From NCBI RefSeq assembly GCF_006385705.1, contig NZ_VFRQ01000010.1, positions 62,001 to 126,000 of the forward strand: 64,000 nt of DNA, in the 5' to 3' direction. The notes beneath the pieces were generated by a model. The model was not told the origin of the DNA, searched no databases, and saw nothing but the letters and a program-made list of their open reading frames with translations. A program made the translations under genes and the position numbers. Positions 52,171-59,929 of the stretch are shown piece by piece (the stretch's first letter is position 1; the number at the start of each line of letters is the position of its first letter). Source of the DNA: Pontibacter mangrovi. Lineage in GTDB: Bacteria > Bacteroidota > Bacteroidia > Cytophagales > Hymenobacteraceae.

Positions 52171-52290
52171 CCCCTCCTTAGCCAAGGAGGGGTTAGGGGT
52201 GGTTGGTGAGGGCTGGAGTAAATTCCCCTCCTCGGATGGGCCAGGGGTGGGTTAATCGTCAGCAAAACTCCCTCCCCTGTACTTAGGGGC
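52171..52290. repeat. Cluster of AGGGG-type palindromic repeats
   Basis: A near-perfect 22-base palindrome at 52171-52192 with tail GTTAGGGGTGG, a second degenerate unit at about 52224-52250, and a third (CTCCCTCCCCTGTACTTAGG) at about 52268-52288. Confidence 0.6.
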
Positions 52291-52345
52291 GATTGGGTAA
52301 ACATCCCGCACATCCACACTCCTGCAAACCCTGATCCAGACAAAC

Positions 52346-52381
52346 CAAGGGCCGCACAAGTATAAACTTATGCGGCCCTTG
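52346..52381 (-). terminator. Terminator of the PorE-like gene
   Basis: Stem CAAGGGCCGCA (52346-52356) with 52371-52381, extended by AAGT/ACTT inside. The loop contains AAGTATAAACTT, a copy of the window-wide word. No long T-run on the minus strand, so strength is moderate. Confidence 0.6.
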
Positions 52382-52401
52382 CCCTTGTAGCGCTACACTG
52401 A

Positions 52402-54357
52402 TTACTCCTGTATACGTACCACTTTAAATTCGGTGCGGCGGTTGCGCTGGTGCTCTGCCTCAGTTTTGGCATTTTTCACCACCGGCCGACTCTCGCCGTA
52501 ACCTTTGGCCGTGATGCGCGAGCGATCGATGCCTTTGGAGATGATGTACTCCACGGCAGACTCGGCACGGCGCTGCGACAGGTCCTCGTTATAGACATCC
52601 GAGCCGCGGGCATCGGTGTGGGAGCTGAGCTCAATGGAGATGCCAGGGTTGTCCTGCAGTATCTGCACCAGTTTGTCCAGCTCCACGGCTGCATCCGGAC
52701 GAATATCGGCTTTGTCAAAGTCGTAGAAAATGTTCTCCAGCACAATCGCCTTCTCTTTCACGATCTCGTTCAGCACCAGGTTTGCCGTTAGGCGCACCTC
52801 GTTTACCGGGTCTTTCAGTTCGCTCTGTGGCGGCATTTTACCTTTTGTGCTGATGCGCATGCGAGCCGTAAAGAAGCCCGGCTTCTCCGCAATCAAGGAG
52901 TAAGTAGAGGCTGAGTCGAGGGGGAAGGAGAACTTGCCATCGGCATCGGTACTGGCCATAGCTACCTGTTTGCCAGCCTCATCCCGCAGGGCCACGGTAT
53001 TGTTGGGCACCGGCGTGCGCTGACGGGCTCCTTCGCGCAGCTGGTATAAAGTACCATCTACAAAGAACTTCACCAGTTTTCGGTCGGTCCTTACAAAGCT
53101 ATACAGGTCGTCACCGCCTTTGCCGCCCTCACGGTTCGACGAGAAAAACCCGAACTGCTCATTCACGAAGTACATCCCGAAATCATCGCCCGGAGAGTTT
53201 ACCGGCCGGCCCAGGTTCACTGGCTTACCGTTCTCAATGCGGAACAGGTCGAGGTTGCCCAGGCCGGGCAAGCCATCAGAGGCAATGTACACTGTGCCGT
53301 CCGGCCCTACGGACACGAAGCTCTCGTTACCGGCTGTGTTGATGCCCGGCCCCAGGTTCTCCGGTGCCGTAAAGCGGCCGTTATCATCCAGCGTAGACTT
53401 ATAGATGTCTGTGCCTCCCAGGCCACCTTTGCGGCTGGAGGAGAAGTATAAGGTTTTGCCATCCGGCGTAAAGGCAGGCGACGAGTCCCAAGCCTCGCGG
53501 TCGTTTATACTTAGCAGCTTCGGCTCAGTCCAGCCGTTGGCCCGGCGCTGCGACACAAACAGGTCCACGTTGCGGCGGCCCTTTTTGGTGCCCTCGTTGC
53601 CGCGGGCAAACACCATGGTGGCGCCGTCGTTGGTAAAGGTGGCAAAAGCCTCGTGCAGCTCTTCGTCGTTGATGTTCTCATACTTGTGCACGGCGCCGCC
53701 CATCTCTGCAGCAGAGTCGGTTAGGGTGGTATAGTAGATGTCGAGGAAGCCTTCGCCGTTGCCCAGGTATTCTTTGCCCGGCCCGCGCGTAGAGGAGAAG
53801 ATCAGCTCGTTGCCCAGCACATAAGGGGCAAACTCGGAGGCATCCGTGTTCAGCGCCTCTGCGTTCTCTACTTTGTAGCGGCCGCCCAGGTCCATCAGCT
53901 CATCCAGCTGCTGCAGGTTCTCCAGTTCCCGCACCGCCATCGATTTCAGCTGCGGGCTGGTAGCCACCTGCGCATACTGCCCCATCCGGTGCAGAGCCTC
54001 CTCATACTTGCCGTTTGCCTTCAGGGCCAGCGGATAGTAGTAGTAAGCGTCTTCTTTGCGATAATTGGCATCCAGCGCGGCTTTATAGTATGGCTCCGCC
54101 TCGGCCAGTCGGTTAGAAAGACGATAAGCCTCGGCTATTTTGTAGTTTACCTCTCCGGCATTGGCGGCTTTTCCGAGTGCCTGCTTGTAGTACTCAAGGG
54201 CCCGCTCATACTCTTCCTGGCCAAATCGCTTATCGCCTTTGCTCAGGTAATGGCTGGCGCCGCAGCCGCTGAGCATCAGCAATAGCAGAAACAGAAAGCC
54301 AAGCTGTTGCAGTTGTTTTGCCAGGGACTTTGTGGGGAGCATGGTATGCATGAGCAA
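52402..54357 (-). CDS. PorE-like OmpA/TPR/beta-propeller lipoprotein
   Basis: 651 residues with a lipoprotein signal (LMLSGC, cysteine 32). Domain order: TPR repeats (about 38-155: YERALEYYKQALGKA, AEPYYKAALDA), a PD40/TolB-like propeller (about 165-425 with SSTRGPGKEYLG, SPAFTPDGKTLYFSSSR), a carboxypeptidase-regulatory-like domain (about 435-510, DADGKFSFPLDSASTYSLIAEKPGF region) and an OmpA peptidoglycan-binding domain (about 530-648, NIFYDFDKADIR, SHTDARGSDVYN). This order is that of PorE of the type IX secretion system, but many paralogues exist and no por genes are adjacent. The exact start among three nearby ATGs is unsure. Confidence 0.85.
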   Translation of the reverse strand: MLMHTMLPTKSLAKQLQQLGFLFLLLLMLSGCGASHYLSKGDKRFGQEEYERALEYYKQALGKAANAGEVNYKIAEAYRLSNRLAEAEPYYKAALDANYRKEDAYYYYPLALKANGKYEEALHRMGQYAQVATSPQLKSMAVRELENLQQLDELMDLGGRYKVENAEALNTDASEFAPYVLGNELIFSSTRGPGKEYLGNGEGFLDIYYTTLTDSAAEMGGAVHKYENINDEELHEAFATFTNDGATMVFARGNEGTKKGRRNVDLFVSQRRANGWTEPKLLSINDREAWDSSPAFTPDGKTLYFSSSRKGGLGGTDIYKSTLDDNGRFTAPENLGPGINTAGNESFVSVGPDGTVYIASDGLPGLGNLDLFRIENGKPVNLGRPVNSPGDDFGMYFVNEQFGFFSSNREGGKGGDDLYSFVRTDRKLVKFFVDGTLYQLREGARQRTPVPNNTVALRDEAGKQVAMASTDADGKFSFPLDSASTYSLIAEKPGFFTARMRISTKGKMPPQSELKDPVNEVRLTANLVLNEIVKEKAIVLENIFYDFDKADIRPDAAVELDKLVQILQDNPGISIELSSHTDARGSDVYNEDLSQRRAESAVEYIISKGIDRSRITAKGYGESRPVVKNAKTEAEHQRNRRTEFKVVRIQE

Positions 54358-54384
54358 GTATGGTTAAGGTTAGCCTGTTCAGGT

Positions 54385-54867
54385 TCAGAAATAGCGGGAG
54401 AGCCAGCTGTTGCCGGCCGGCCGTGGCCATGCCTGCTGCAGATCCCCGTACGTGGTTATAAGCGTATCAAAGTATAAAGTATTCTTGTCTATGTCGCCGG
54501 CGGCCACTTTGCTCTTCAGCTCTGGCATACTTACCAGCTCTACCTCCCCCTCTCTCTGGAAAGCCAGCTGCGTGCGGTCCATAAACGACAGCCCGAGGCG
54601 CTGCTCCAGCTCCCGCACAAACCTTACCGAGGCATCAATAGAGCAACCGCTGGCGGCAGTGGCGTCCTCGTTGTTGGCCAGCACCAGAAAGCGCCCGTGC
54701 AGCAACGTTGCTGAGGACTGCAAGCCTTTGCCGTGGCTGCTCCACTCCGTAGCAAAACGCTCCAGCACCGGGCTTACTTCAGCCTGCTCCGCTTCGGTAA
54801 GCGGCCTGCTAGCCTGGTAAACCCAAATACGCGCCTGCGGGGGCAGTTGATCAAACGGAATATACAT
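54385..54867 (-). CDS. Conserved Bacteroidota protein of unknown function
   Basis: 160 residues from ATG 54867 (MYIPFDQLPPQARIWVYQASRPLTE); the ORF extends upstream to 54948 but that part reads repeat sequence. The protein has no signal peptide or P-loop. Homologues in Bacteroidota are, as I recall, often labelled ABC transporter ATPase, a name with no support here since Walker motifs are absent. Features: VLERFATEWSSHGKGL, GRFLVLANNEDATAASGCSIDASVRFVRELEQRLGL. Downstream of the iron-sulfur gene on the same strand, separated by a repeat. Confidence 0.75.
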   Translation of the reverse strand: MYIPFDQLPPQARIWVYQASRPLTEAEQAEVSPVLERFATEWSSHGKGLQSSATLLHGRFLVLANNEDATAASGCSIDASVRFVRELEQRLGLSFMDRTQLAFQREGEVELVSMPELKSKVAAGDIDKNTLYFDTLITTYGDLQQAWPRPAGNSWLSRYF

Positions 54868-54873
54868 AATTTT

Positions 54874-54965
54874 AATTGTTGGATTGTTAGTTGTTGATTG
54901 TTGCTCATTAATTGCTCCATGAAGTATAGACTCCACAGCAATTAACAATCAGCAATCAACAATTA
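54874..54965. repeat. AATTGTTGATTG inverted-repeat element, copy 1
   Basis: Imperfect inverted repeat of about 92 bases: left arm of TTGATTGTT-type units (54874-54916), right arm AGCAATTAACAATCAGCAAT... (54937-54965). It fills the gap between two same-strand genes and ends on the stop codon of the upstream gene. The centre holds one AAGTATA. Confidence 0.65.
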
Positions 54966-55781
54966 CTTCGAAAGCCCTTCGGCCTGGGCAATCAGCTCGG
55001 CGATATCGAACACTTTTACGCTTTCCTCCTGCTCCTTGTTCTTTACGCCGTCATTCATCATCACCATACAAAACGGGCAGGCTGTGGCGATCACGCCGTT
55101 GCCGTCTCCCAGCGTGGCCAGGGCCTCTTCTGTTCTTTCGATGTTGACGTCTTTTTTGCCTGGCTCCGGCTCTTTAAACATTTGGGCACCGCCGGCACCG
55201 CAGCACAGGCCATTGGCGCGGCTGCGCTTCATCTCCACCAGGTCGGCATCCAGGGCAGCCAGCACGTCGCGGGGCGCTTCGTAAATATCGTTGGCGCGGC
55301 CCAGGTAGCAGGAATCGTGATAGGTAATGCGCTTGCCTTTGAACGCCTCTCCGCCTTTTACATGCACCTTGCCCTCGTTTATCAGCTGCTGCAGGAACGT
55401 GGAGTGGTGGATCACCTCATAGTTGCCGCCCAGGTCAGGGTACTCGTTTTTGATGGTATTGAAGCAGTGTGGGCAGGCCGTCACGATCTTCTTCACGTTG
55501 TAAGCATTCAGCACCTCAATGTTGGTCAGCGCCTGCATCTGGAACAGGAACTCGTTGCCGGCACGCTTGGCCGGGTCGCCGGTGCAGCTCTCCTCGGTGC
55601 CCAGCACGGCATACTTCACGCCCACGTGCTCCAGTATCTGCACAAAAGCGCGGGTTACTCTTTTATAGCGGTCGTCGAAAGCGCCGGCACAGCCTACCCA
55701 AAACAGGATTTCAGGTTCCTCGCCATTGGCAGCCATCTGTGCCATAGTGGGCACTTTCACTAATCTTTTATTCTCTTCCAT
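54963..55781 (-). CDS. CCG-domain iron-sulfur protein (HdrB/LutA-like)
   Basis: 272 residues with two cysteine-rich CCG-type domains: FWVGCAGAFDDR ... TACPHCFNT and HDSCYLGRANDIYE ... NGLCCGAGGAQMF with TACPFCMVMM. Such domains bind special iron-sulfur clusters in heterodisulfide-reductase-like and LutA/GlpC-like enzymes. Together with the membrane iron-sulfur protein encoded upstream (55884-57257) it would form a two-subunit equivalent of HdrD-type electron-transfer proteins, possibly linking an electron carrier to menaquinone. Separated from that gene by a 100-base repeat. Confidence 0.88.
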   Translation of the reverse strand: MEENKRLVKVPTMAQMAANGEEPEILFWVGCAGAFDDRYKRVTRAFVQILEHVGVKYAVLGTEESCTGDPAKRAGNEFLFQMQALTNIEVLNAYNVKKIVTACPHCFNTIKNEYPDLGGNYEVIHHSTFLQQLINEGKVHVKGGEAFKGKRITYHDSCYLGRANDIYEAPRDVLAALDADLVEMKRSRANGLCCGAGGAQMFKEPEPGKKDVNIERTEEALATLGDGNGVIATACPFCMVMMNDGVKNKEQEESVKVFDIAELIAQAEGLSK

Positions 55782-55783
55782 CT

Positions 55784-55888
55784 GATTATTTGATTGTTGG
55801 TTGTTGATCGATGATTGCTATACTTCCACAAATCCTCTGGTCAACGCGCAACTATAAAGCAATTAACAATAAGCAATCAACAATTAAT
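55784..55888. repeat. AATTGTTGATTG inverted-repeat element, copy 2
   Basis: Same design as 54874-54965: left arm 55784-55818 (GATTATTTGATTGTTGG...), right arm 55857-55888 (AAGCAATTAACAATAAGC...), ending on the stop codon of the upstream gene. One TATACTT in the centre. Confidence 0.65.
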
Positions 55889-57257
55889 TTTTAGAAGGCA
55901 CATACAGCTCGTCGGCCCAGTTAAAGCGGTCGGAGGCCGGGAAGGCCCACGGTGCGCCGTTGTTCTCGATGTTGGTGAACATGGCGTTCAGCGAGGCTGG
56001 CGCGGCAGACTCCTCCAGCACCAGGTAGCGGCGCAGGTCCATGATGGTGGACAGTTGGTCGATGTTTACCGGGCAGGCCTCCACACAGGCGTTGCACGAC
56101 GTACAAGCCCACAGTTCTTCCGGCGTAATGTAGCCCCGCAGCAGCGTTTTCTCCTCGGTCACCTCCACACGCTCCACGCCCATCTCTTTGTAGTGGTTAG
56201 GCTTGAAGATAGCCGGGTGCTCGCCCTTTTCCTCCATGCGGTCGCGGGTGTCCATCACGATCTTGCGCGGAGAGAGCAGTTTGCCCGTAATATTGGCCGG
56301 ACAAACAGACGTGCAGCGGCCGCACTCGGTACAAGTATAGGAGTCCATCAGCTGTTTCCAGGTCAGGTCTTCCACGTCTTTGGCCCCGAAGCGCTGGATC
56401 ACCGGGTTGCCCTCGGCGTCTACCTCCGGGGCGGGCGGCTGGTAGCTCGGGTCCAGCATGGCTTTGATCTCGTTGGTGATGGCCGCATTGGTGGTGAACT
56501 TACCCTTTGGCAGCAGCTTGGAGTAGTACACGTTCGGGAAGGCCATGATGATGTGGAAGTGCTTGGAGCTTGGCAGGTAGTTCATGAAGGCAAGTATGCC
56601 CAGGATGTGGAACCACCAGCCTACGCGGCCAATGATGTGCAGCGTGTCCGGGTCGCTGCCCAGCGCGTTTACAAACATAGAGCTGATCGGGAAAGCGCCG
56701 GCTATGTGGGTGCCGCGCAGCTCAGCCAGCTTCAGGTCAGAGATATTGAAAGCGAACAGCGCCAGCATTAGCACGATCTCCGTGATCAGGATAAGGTTGG
56801 CGTCCAGCTTTGGCCAGGCGCGCATCTCCACGCCATTAGCCAGCCGCGGCACGTGCGTTACGTTACGGCGCCACAGGAAGATGGCACAGGCAATAATCAC
56901 CAGCGCTGCCAGTATCTCATTTACGGCCATCAGGCCGCTATAAAGTATGCCTGCGAAGCCCAGAATGCGGTGGGTGCCAAAGATACCGTCGATCAGGATC
57001 TCCAGCACCTCGATGTTGATCACCAGAAAGCCTACATACACGAACAGGTGCAGCACAGCGGGCAGCGGGCGCTTAAACATTTTCTGCTGGCCAAAAGCCA
57101 CCAGCAGCATTTTGTTCAGGCGCTCGGAGGGGTTGTCAGCCAAATCCGTGTCACGGCCCATCAAAACGTTCTTGCGGATCTTGCGGATCTGCCACACAAA
57201 CAGGCCGATGCCAACGGCAGCTACCAGTAAAAAGACAATGTTCTCGATTCCTATCAC
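55884..57257 (-). CDS. Membrane iron-sulfur oxidoreductase subunit
   Basis: 457 residues. Five to six membrane helices in the first 250 residues (about 5-22, 68-90, 98-130, 153-171, 206-228) with histidines (H70, H96, H217, H236) that could bind heme as in NarI-like domains, then two 4Fe-4S motifs: C309, C312, C315, C319 and C385, C388, C391, C395. This layout matches the membrane half of ETF-menaquinone oxidoreductase/HdrDE-like proteins. Electron flow from ETF or an equivalent to menaquinone is inference; an acyl-CoA dehydrogenase gene lies 5 kb away. Confidence 0.87.
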   Translation of the reverse strand: MIGIENIVFLLVAAVGIGLFVWQIRKIRKNVLMGRDTDLADNPSERLNKMLLVAFGQQKMFKRPLPAVLHLFVYVGFLVINIEVLEILIDGIFGTHRILGFAGILYSGLMAVNEILAALVIIACAIFLWRRNVTHVPRLANGVEMRAWPKLDANLILITEIVLMLALFAFNISDLKLAELRGTHIAGAFPISSMFVNALGSDPDTLHIIGRVGWWFHILGILAFMNYLPSSKHFHIIMAFPNVYYSKLLPKGKFTTNAAITNEIKAMLDPSYQPPAPEVDAEGNPVIQRFGAKDVEDLTWKQLMDSYTCTECGRCTSVCPANITGKLLSPRKIVMDTRDRMEEKGEHPAIFKPNHYKEMGVERVEVTEEKTLLRGYITPEELWACTSCNACVEACPVNIDQLSTIMDLRRYLVLEESAAPASLNAMFTNIENNGAPWAFPASDRFNWADELYVPSKN

Positions 57258-57358
57258 GGCAATTATTCGTTATACATACTAATTAGTAGATAAAGATAGC
57301 AGGATATTGAGAAAGATGTACGCCTGCGCACTTTTTTAAAATATTTTTCTGCGTAATG

Positions 57359-57389
57359 TTTGCTACTTAAAAATTGGTTACTACTTTTG
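57359..57389 (+). promoter_or_regulatory. tRNA-Phe promoter
   Basis: TTTG (57359-57362), exactly 19 bases, TACTTTTG (57382-57389): a perfect Bacteroidota promoter, start predicted near 57396, 30 bases before the tRNA. Confidence 0.8.
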
Positions 57390-57425
57390 CATACCCTTTC
57401 GGAACAAGGGGACACAACAAGAGCT

Positions 57426-57498
57426 GGTGATGTAGCTCAGTTGGTAGAGCAAAGGACTGAAAATCCTTGTGTCGGTGGTTCGATTCCACTCATCACCA
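57426..57498 (+). tRNA. tRNA-Phe (anticodon GAA)
   Basis: 73 bases: acceptor GGTGATG with CATCACC, D-arm AGCTCAGTTGGTAGAGC, anticodon loop CTGAAAA giving GAA, T-arm GGTGGTTCGATTCCACT, discriminator A. CCA not encoded. Own promoter and terminator. Confidence 0.98.
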
Positions 57499-57500
57499 CG

Positions 57501-57531
57501 AAACCCTCACGCTAAACCGTGAGGGTTTTTT
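57501..57531 (+). terminator. Terminator after tRNA-Phe
   Basis: Stem AAACCCTCAC (57501-57510) with GTGAGGGTTT (57519-57528), eight-base loop, then a run of T. Confidence 0.9.
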
Positions 57532-57663
57532 GCTTTTATACCCTACCCTAACCGGCACTTGCTATACTTTGTTTCCGACCCTGCAGTTATAAAACTGGCG
57601 TTATGCCTTCTGCCACGGTTTTTATACTTTTCGTCTCAGAACCACACTAAACCTTATTCCGCC

Positions 57664-57777
57664 ATGAGGAACAAAGTATACTGGAGCGCCATCTTTGCAG
57701 GCATGTCGGCCGGCATTGGCACGGTGCTGCTGCTCTCGCTAATTTACCTTTTGTTCATCCAACCTATACAGTTTTAG
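57664..57777 (+). CDS. 37-residue single-helix membrane protein
   Basis: A short ORF beginning MRNKVYWSAIFAGMSAGIG with one hydrophobic helix (about 9-32). It ends five bases before the TlpA gene and shares its strand, so it is likely the first gene of that operon. I chose ATG 57664 because the upstream in-frame extension reads intergenic sequence. Function unknown; could be a small partner of the thioredoxin-like protein. Confidence 0.55.
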   Translation: MRNKVYWSAIFAGMSAGIGTVLLLSLIYLLFIQPIQF

Positions 57778-57782
57778 CCACC

Positions 57783-58289
57783 ATGACGAGGAGAGGGACA
57801 TTTTGGGCTGCCTATGCCGTGGGCTTTACAGTAGCCGCCCTTATTGCCGTGTTTGCCTTTAGCATGCTAAACAGCATGGTGCCGCGGCAGGTAAACTGGC
57901 AGGCGCTGGAGCTCACTAACCTGAAAGGAGAGCCGGTAAGCCTGGAGGACTATCGCGGAAAGCCGGTGCTGGTAAACGTATGGGCCACCTGGTGCAAGCC
58001 TTGCCTTAAAGAGATGCCGGCCATGGAGGCGTTGCAGCAAAGTATGCCAGGCAAGATCTCTATACTTACGGTGTCGGATGAGGAGGCAGGGAAGCTGCTG
58101 AAGTTCCGTGAGAAGAAGGCATATACGTTTACTTACCTCCGCGCCACCAAGCCACTAGCCACCCAATCGCTTACCCTCTACCCCACCACCTACCTTTTGG
58201 ATGGAGAAGGCGACGTTGCAGCTGTATACATAGGCGCTCAGGAGTGGGCCAGCGAGGCGTTTAAGGAGAAGGTGCTGCAGCTGAATTAA
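57783..58289 (+). CDS. TlpA-like membrane-anchored thioredoxin
   Basis: 168 residues: N-terminal membrane anchor (about 10-30) and a periplasm-facing thioredoxin fold with the active site W70-C71-K-P-C74 and the cis-proline P134 (TLYPTTYLLD). It belongs to the TlpA/ResA/CcmG group of disulfide reductases that serve cytochrome c maturation or oxidative repair. Tail overlaps the convergent DnaJ gene by four bases. Confidence 0.9.
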   Translation: MTRRGTFWAAYAVGFTVAALIAVFAFSMLNSMVPRQVNWQALELTNLKGEPVSLEDYRGKPVLVNVWATWCKPCLKEMPAMEALQQSMPGKISILTVSDEEAGKLLKFREKKAYTFTYLRATKPLATQSLTLYPTTYLLDGEGDVAAVYIGAQEWASEAFKEKVLQLN

Positions 58290-59389
58290 GGCTGACAGTT
58301 AGCGCGCAGCTCCAGCAGGGCGGCGCTGTAGCCCAGCTCGTAGGCCCTGTAAAAGTGAAAGCATGCCGAGTCGGGCTGCTGCTGCTCCAGCTGCGTGCGG
58401 GCCAGCAGGTAATACAGGCGCCCGTTTTCTTTGTCGTTTGCCAGCCCGAGGCGGTAGTCCTGCTTGGAGCGCTCCCACTGGCCCTGCTTGTAGTAAGCAA
58501 ACCCCCGAAAGGTAAGCGCATCCACCCGCCCTGCCCTGGCGCCGCTGTGCTGCAAGAACGTGCTAAGGTCGGCAATGGCAGGCGCGTACTCCCGCAGGTA
58601 AAACAGGCGCACCTCGCCGCGCTTCAGGTAAGCCTGCCACAGCTTCGGGTTCAGTTGCAAGGCCCTTGTCAGGTCCTGCTCCGCCTGCCTGTACCTGGCC
58701 AGCTGCTGGTAGCTGCGCCCGCGCATGTAGTATACCTCCGCCGAGGGGCGCTCCTGCAGGGAGATGGTCTTGTTCAGGTCCTCCAGCGCAGAGTTGTAGT
58801 TCTCATACACATCCAGCTCAATCATGGCGCGCGCCTCGTACGCTGCCGCTTTATCAGGTATAAAGTTGATGGCATCCGTTAGCAGGCGATGGGCGCTGCT
58901 GTACTTGCCGTCGGCGATATAGGTCATGGCTGTTTTATACTTGTCTTCCCCCGTAATGTGGTCCATCACGGTTTTTAGCAGCAGGCTGAACAGCAGGAGC
59001 CCTCCCACAAAGGCCGCCGTTATGTACCAGTCTTTGCGCGAGAACTTGCTGCTTTTGGGTTGGCGCTTCTTGTAGTGCCGCTCGTGCACGCCGGCGGGCT
59101 CGCGGGTGGTGTAGTGGCGGGGCTCGTACCGCCGGGGCTGGTGCTGCATCACGGCACGGTGCTGCTGCTCGCGCTGGTACTGCAGCCGAAGGTCGTAAAG
59201 AGCGCGCTTGTTAGGGTTAGACAGCGTTTGGTAGGCCTCGTTCACCCGCTTAAAGAGCTCCTCGGCCAGCAGGTTGCCGGGGTTCTTGTCTGGGTGGTAC
59301 TTAATGGCCAACCGCTTGTACGCCGCCTTCACCTCCTGGGCCGGGGCCGTGGCACTTATACCTAATACCTGATAATGCGTTTGGTTCAA
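58286..59389 (-). CDS. J-domain protein with TPR repeats
   Basis: 367 residues: J domain at 4-68 with HPD at 32-34 (KYHPDKNPGN), a basic linker, one membrane helix (about 124-146, WYITAAFVGGLLLFSLLLK), then TPR repeats from about 155 to the end (YKTAMTYIADGKYSSAHRLLTDAINF, AEVYYMRGRSYQQLARYRQAEQDLTRALQLN). It would recruit DnaK to the membrane; the TPR side location depends on topology, which I cannot settle. Convergent with TlpA. Confidence 0.9.
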   Translation of the reverse strand: MNQTHYQVLGISATAPAQEVKAAYKRLAIKYHPDKNPGNLLAEELFKRVNEAYQTLSNPNKRALYDLRLQYQREQQHRAVMQHQPRRYEPRHYTTREPAGVHERHYKKRQPKSSKFSRKDWYITAAFVGGLLLFSLLLKTVMDHITGEDKYKTAMTYIADGKYSSAHRLLTDAINFIPDKAAAYEARAMIELDVYENYNSALEDLNKTISLQERPSAEVYYMRGRSYQQLARYRQAEQDLTRALQLNPKLWQAYLKRGEVRLFYLREYAPAIADLSTFLQHSGARAGRVDALTFRGFAYYKQGQWERSKQDYRLGLANDKENGRLYYLLARTQLEQQQPDSACFHFYRAYELGYSAALLELRANCQP

Positions 59390-59548
59390 GCAGGTGTTCC
59401 TCTATAGTAAAAGCCTAGTCTTAAATTTAACTAAATCTGCACGATTAACCTCAAAATCACCGCTGCAGTTTTATTCAATTATACTTTACGTAAATTTTTT
59501 AGTCTACCCTCGTATACAGAACAAGTGTTAAAAAAACTTGAAAACAAC

Positions 59549-59929
59549 ATGGCTCTACAAGATAACGGAACCCGGGAACGCAACCCCCATCTGATGGAAA
59601 ACCTGATGGGGTACATAGACACACGCATCGACATTATTCGGCTGGAGATACAGGAGAAACTGAAGACAACTTTTGTAAGCGCTATCCATGCCGTGCTGCT
59701 GGGGTTTATCGCGTTTATGGTCGTTATTTTCCTTAGCATTTTCCTGGGCCTGCTGCTAAACCACCTGCTCGACAGCAGCTTCTGGGGCTTTGGCATCGTG
59801 GCCCTGTTCTACATCATACTTTTAGCTATACTTGTGGTAGGGCTGGATAAAAAAGTGTTTCAAGGCGTGGCCGACAAAGCTTTCGACAACACCATCTATA
59901 AATCTGATAAACGAGAAAAACACATATGA
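59549..59929 (+). CDS. Phage-holin-family/YqjE-like membrane protein
   Basis: 126 residues from ATG 59549 (MALQDNGTRERNPHLMENL). Two membrane helices (about 46-69 and 77-99) preceded by an amphipathic helix (YIDTRIDIIRLEIQEKLK). This is the holin-X/PF07332-like family found widely on bacterial chromosomes; there is no phage context, so lysis is unlikely. Overlaps the next gene by four bases (ATGA). Confidence 0.8.
   Translation: MALQDNGTRERNPHLMENLMGYIDTRIDIIRLEIQEKLKTTFVSAIHAVLLGFIAFMVVIFLSIFLGLLLNHLLDSSFWGFGIVALFYIILLAILVVGLDKKVFQGVADKAFDNTIYKSDKREKHI

Larger units (their letters stand above)
51648..52401. other. 754-base intergenic region built of repeats
   Basis: The longest gene-free stretch. 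In order: purM upstream region, the GGCGCCCCGAAGG repeat (51779-51834), a weakly structured stretch with GCCCTTACAGGGC-type hairpin near 51972-51984, a 104-bp inverted-repeat element (52046-52149), AGGGG-type palindromes (52171-52290) and a terminator (52346-52381). No convincing ORF. Confidence 0.65.

Noticed and set aside
45391-52290. CRISPR-like array from the repeated G-rich units
   Set aside because: Units are irregular in spacing and length, have no unique spacers of constant size, and no cas gene is present.
51921-52343. A 140-codon minus-strand frame in the purM to PorE gap
   Set aside because: It is composed of the repeat elements themselves and ends within them.
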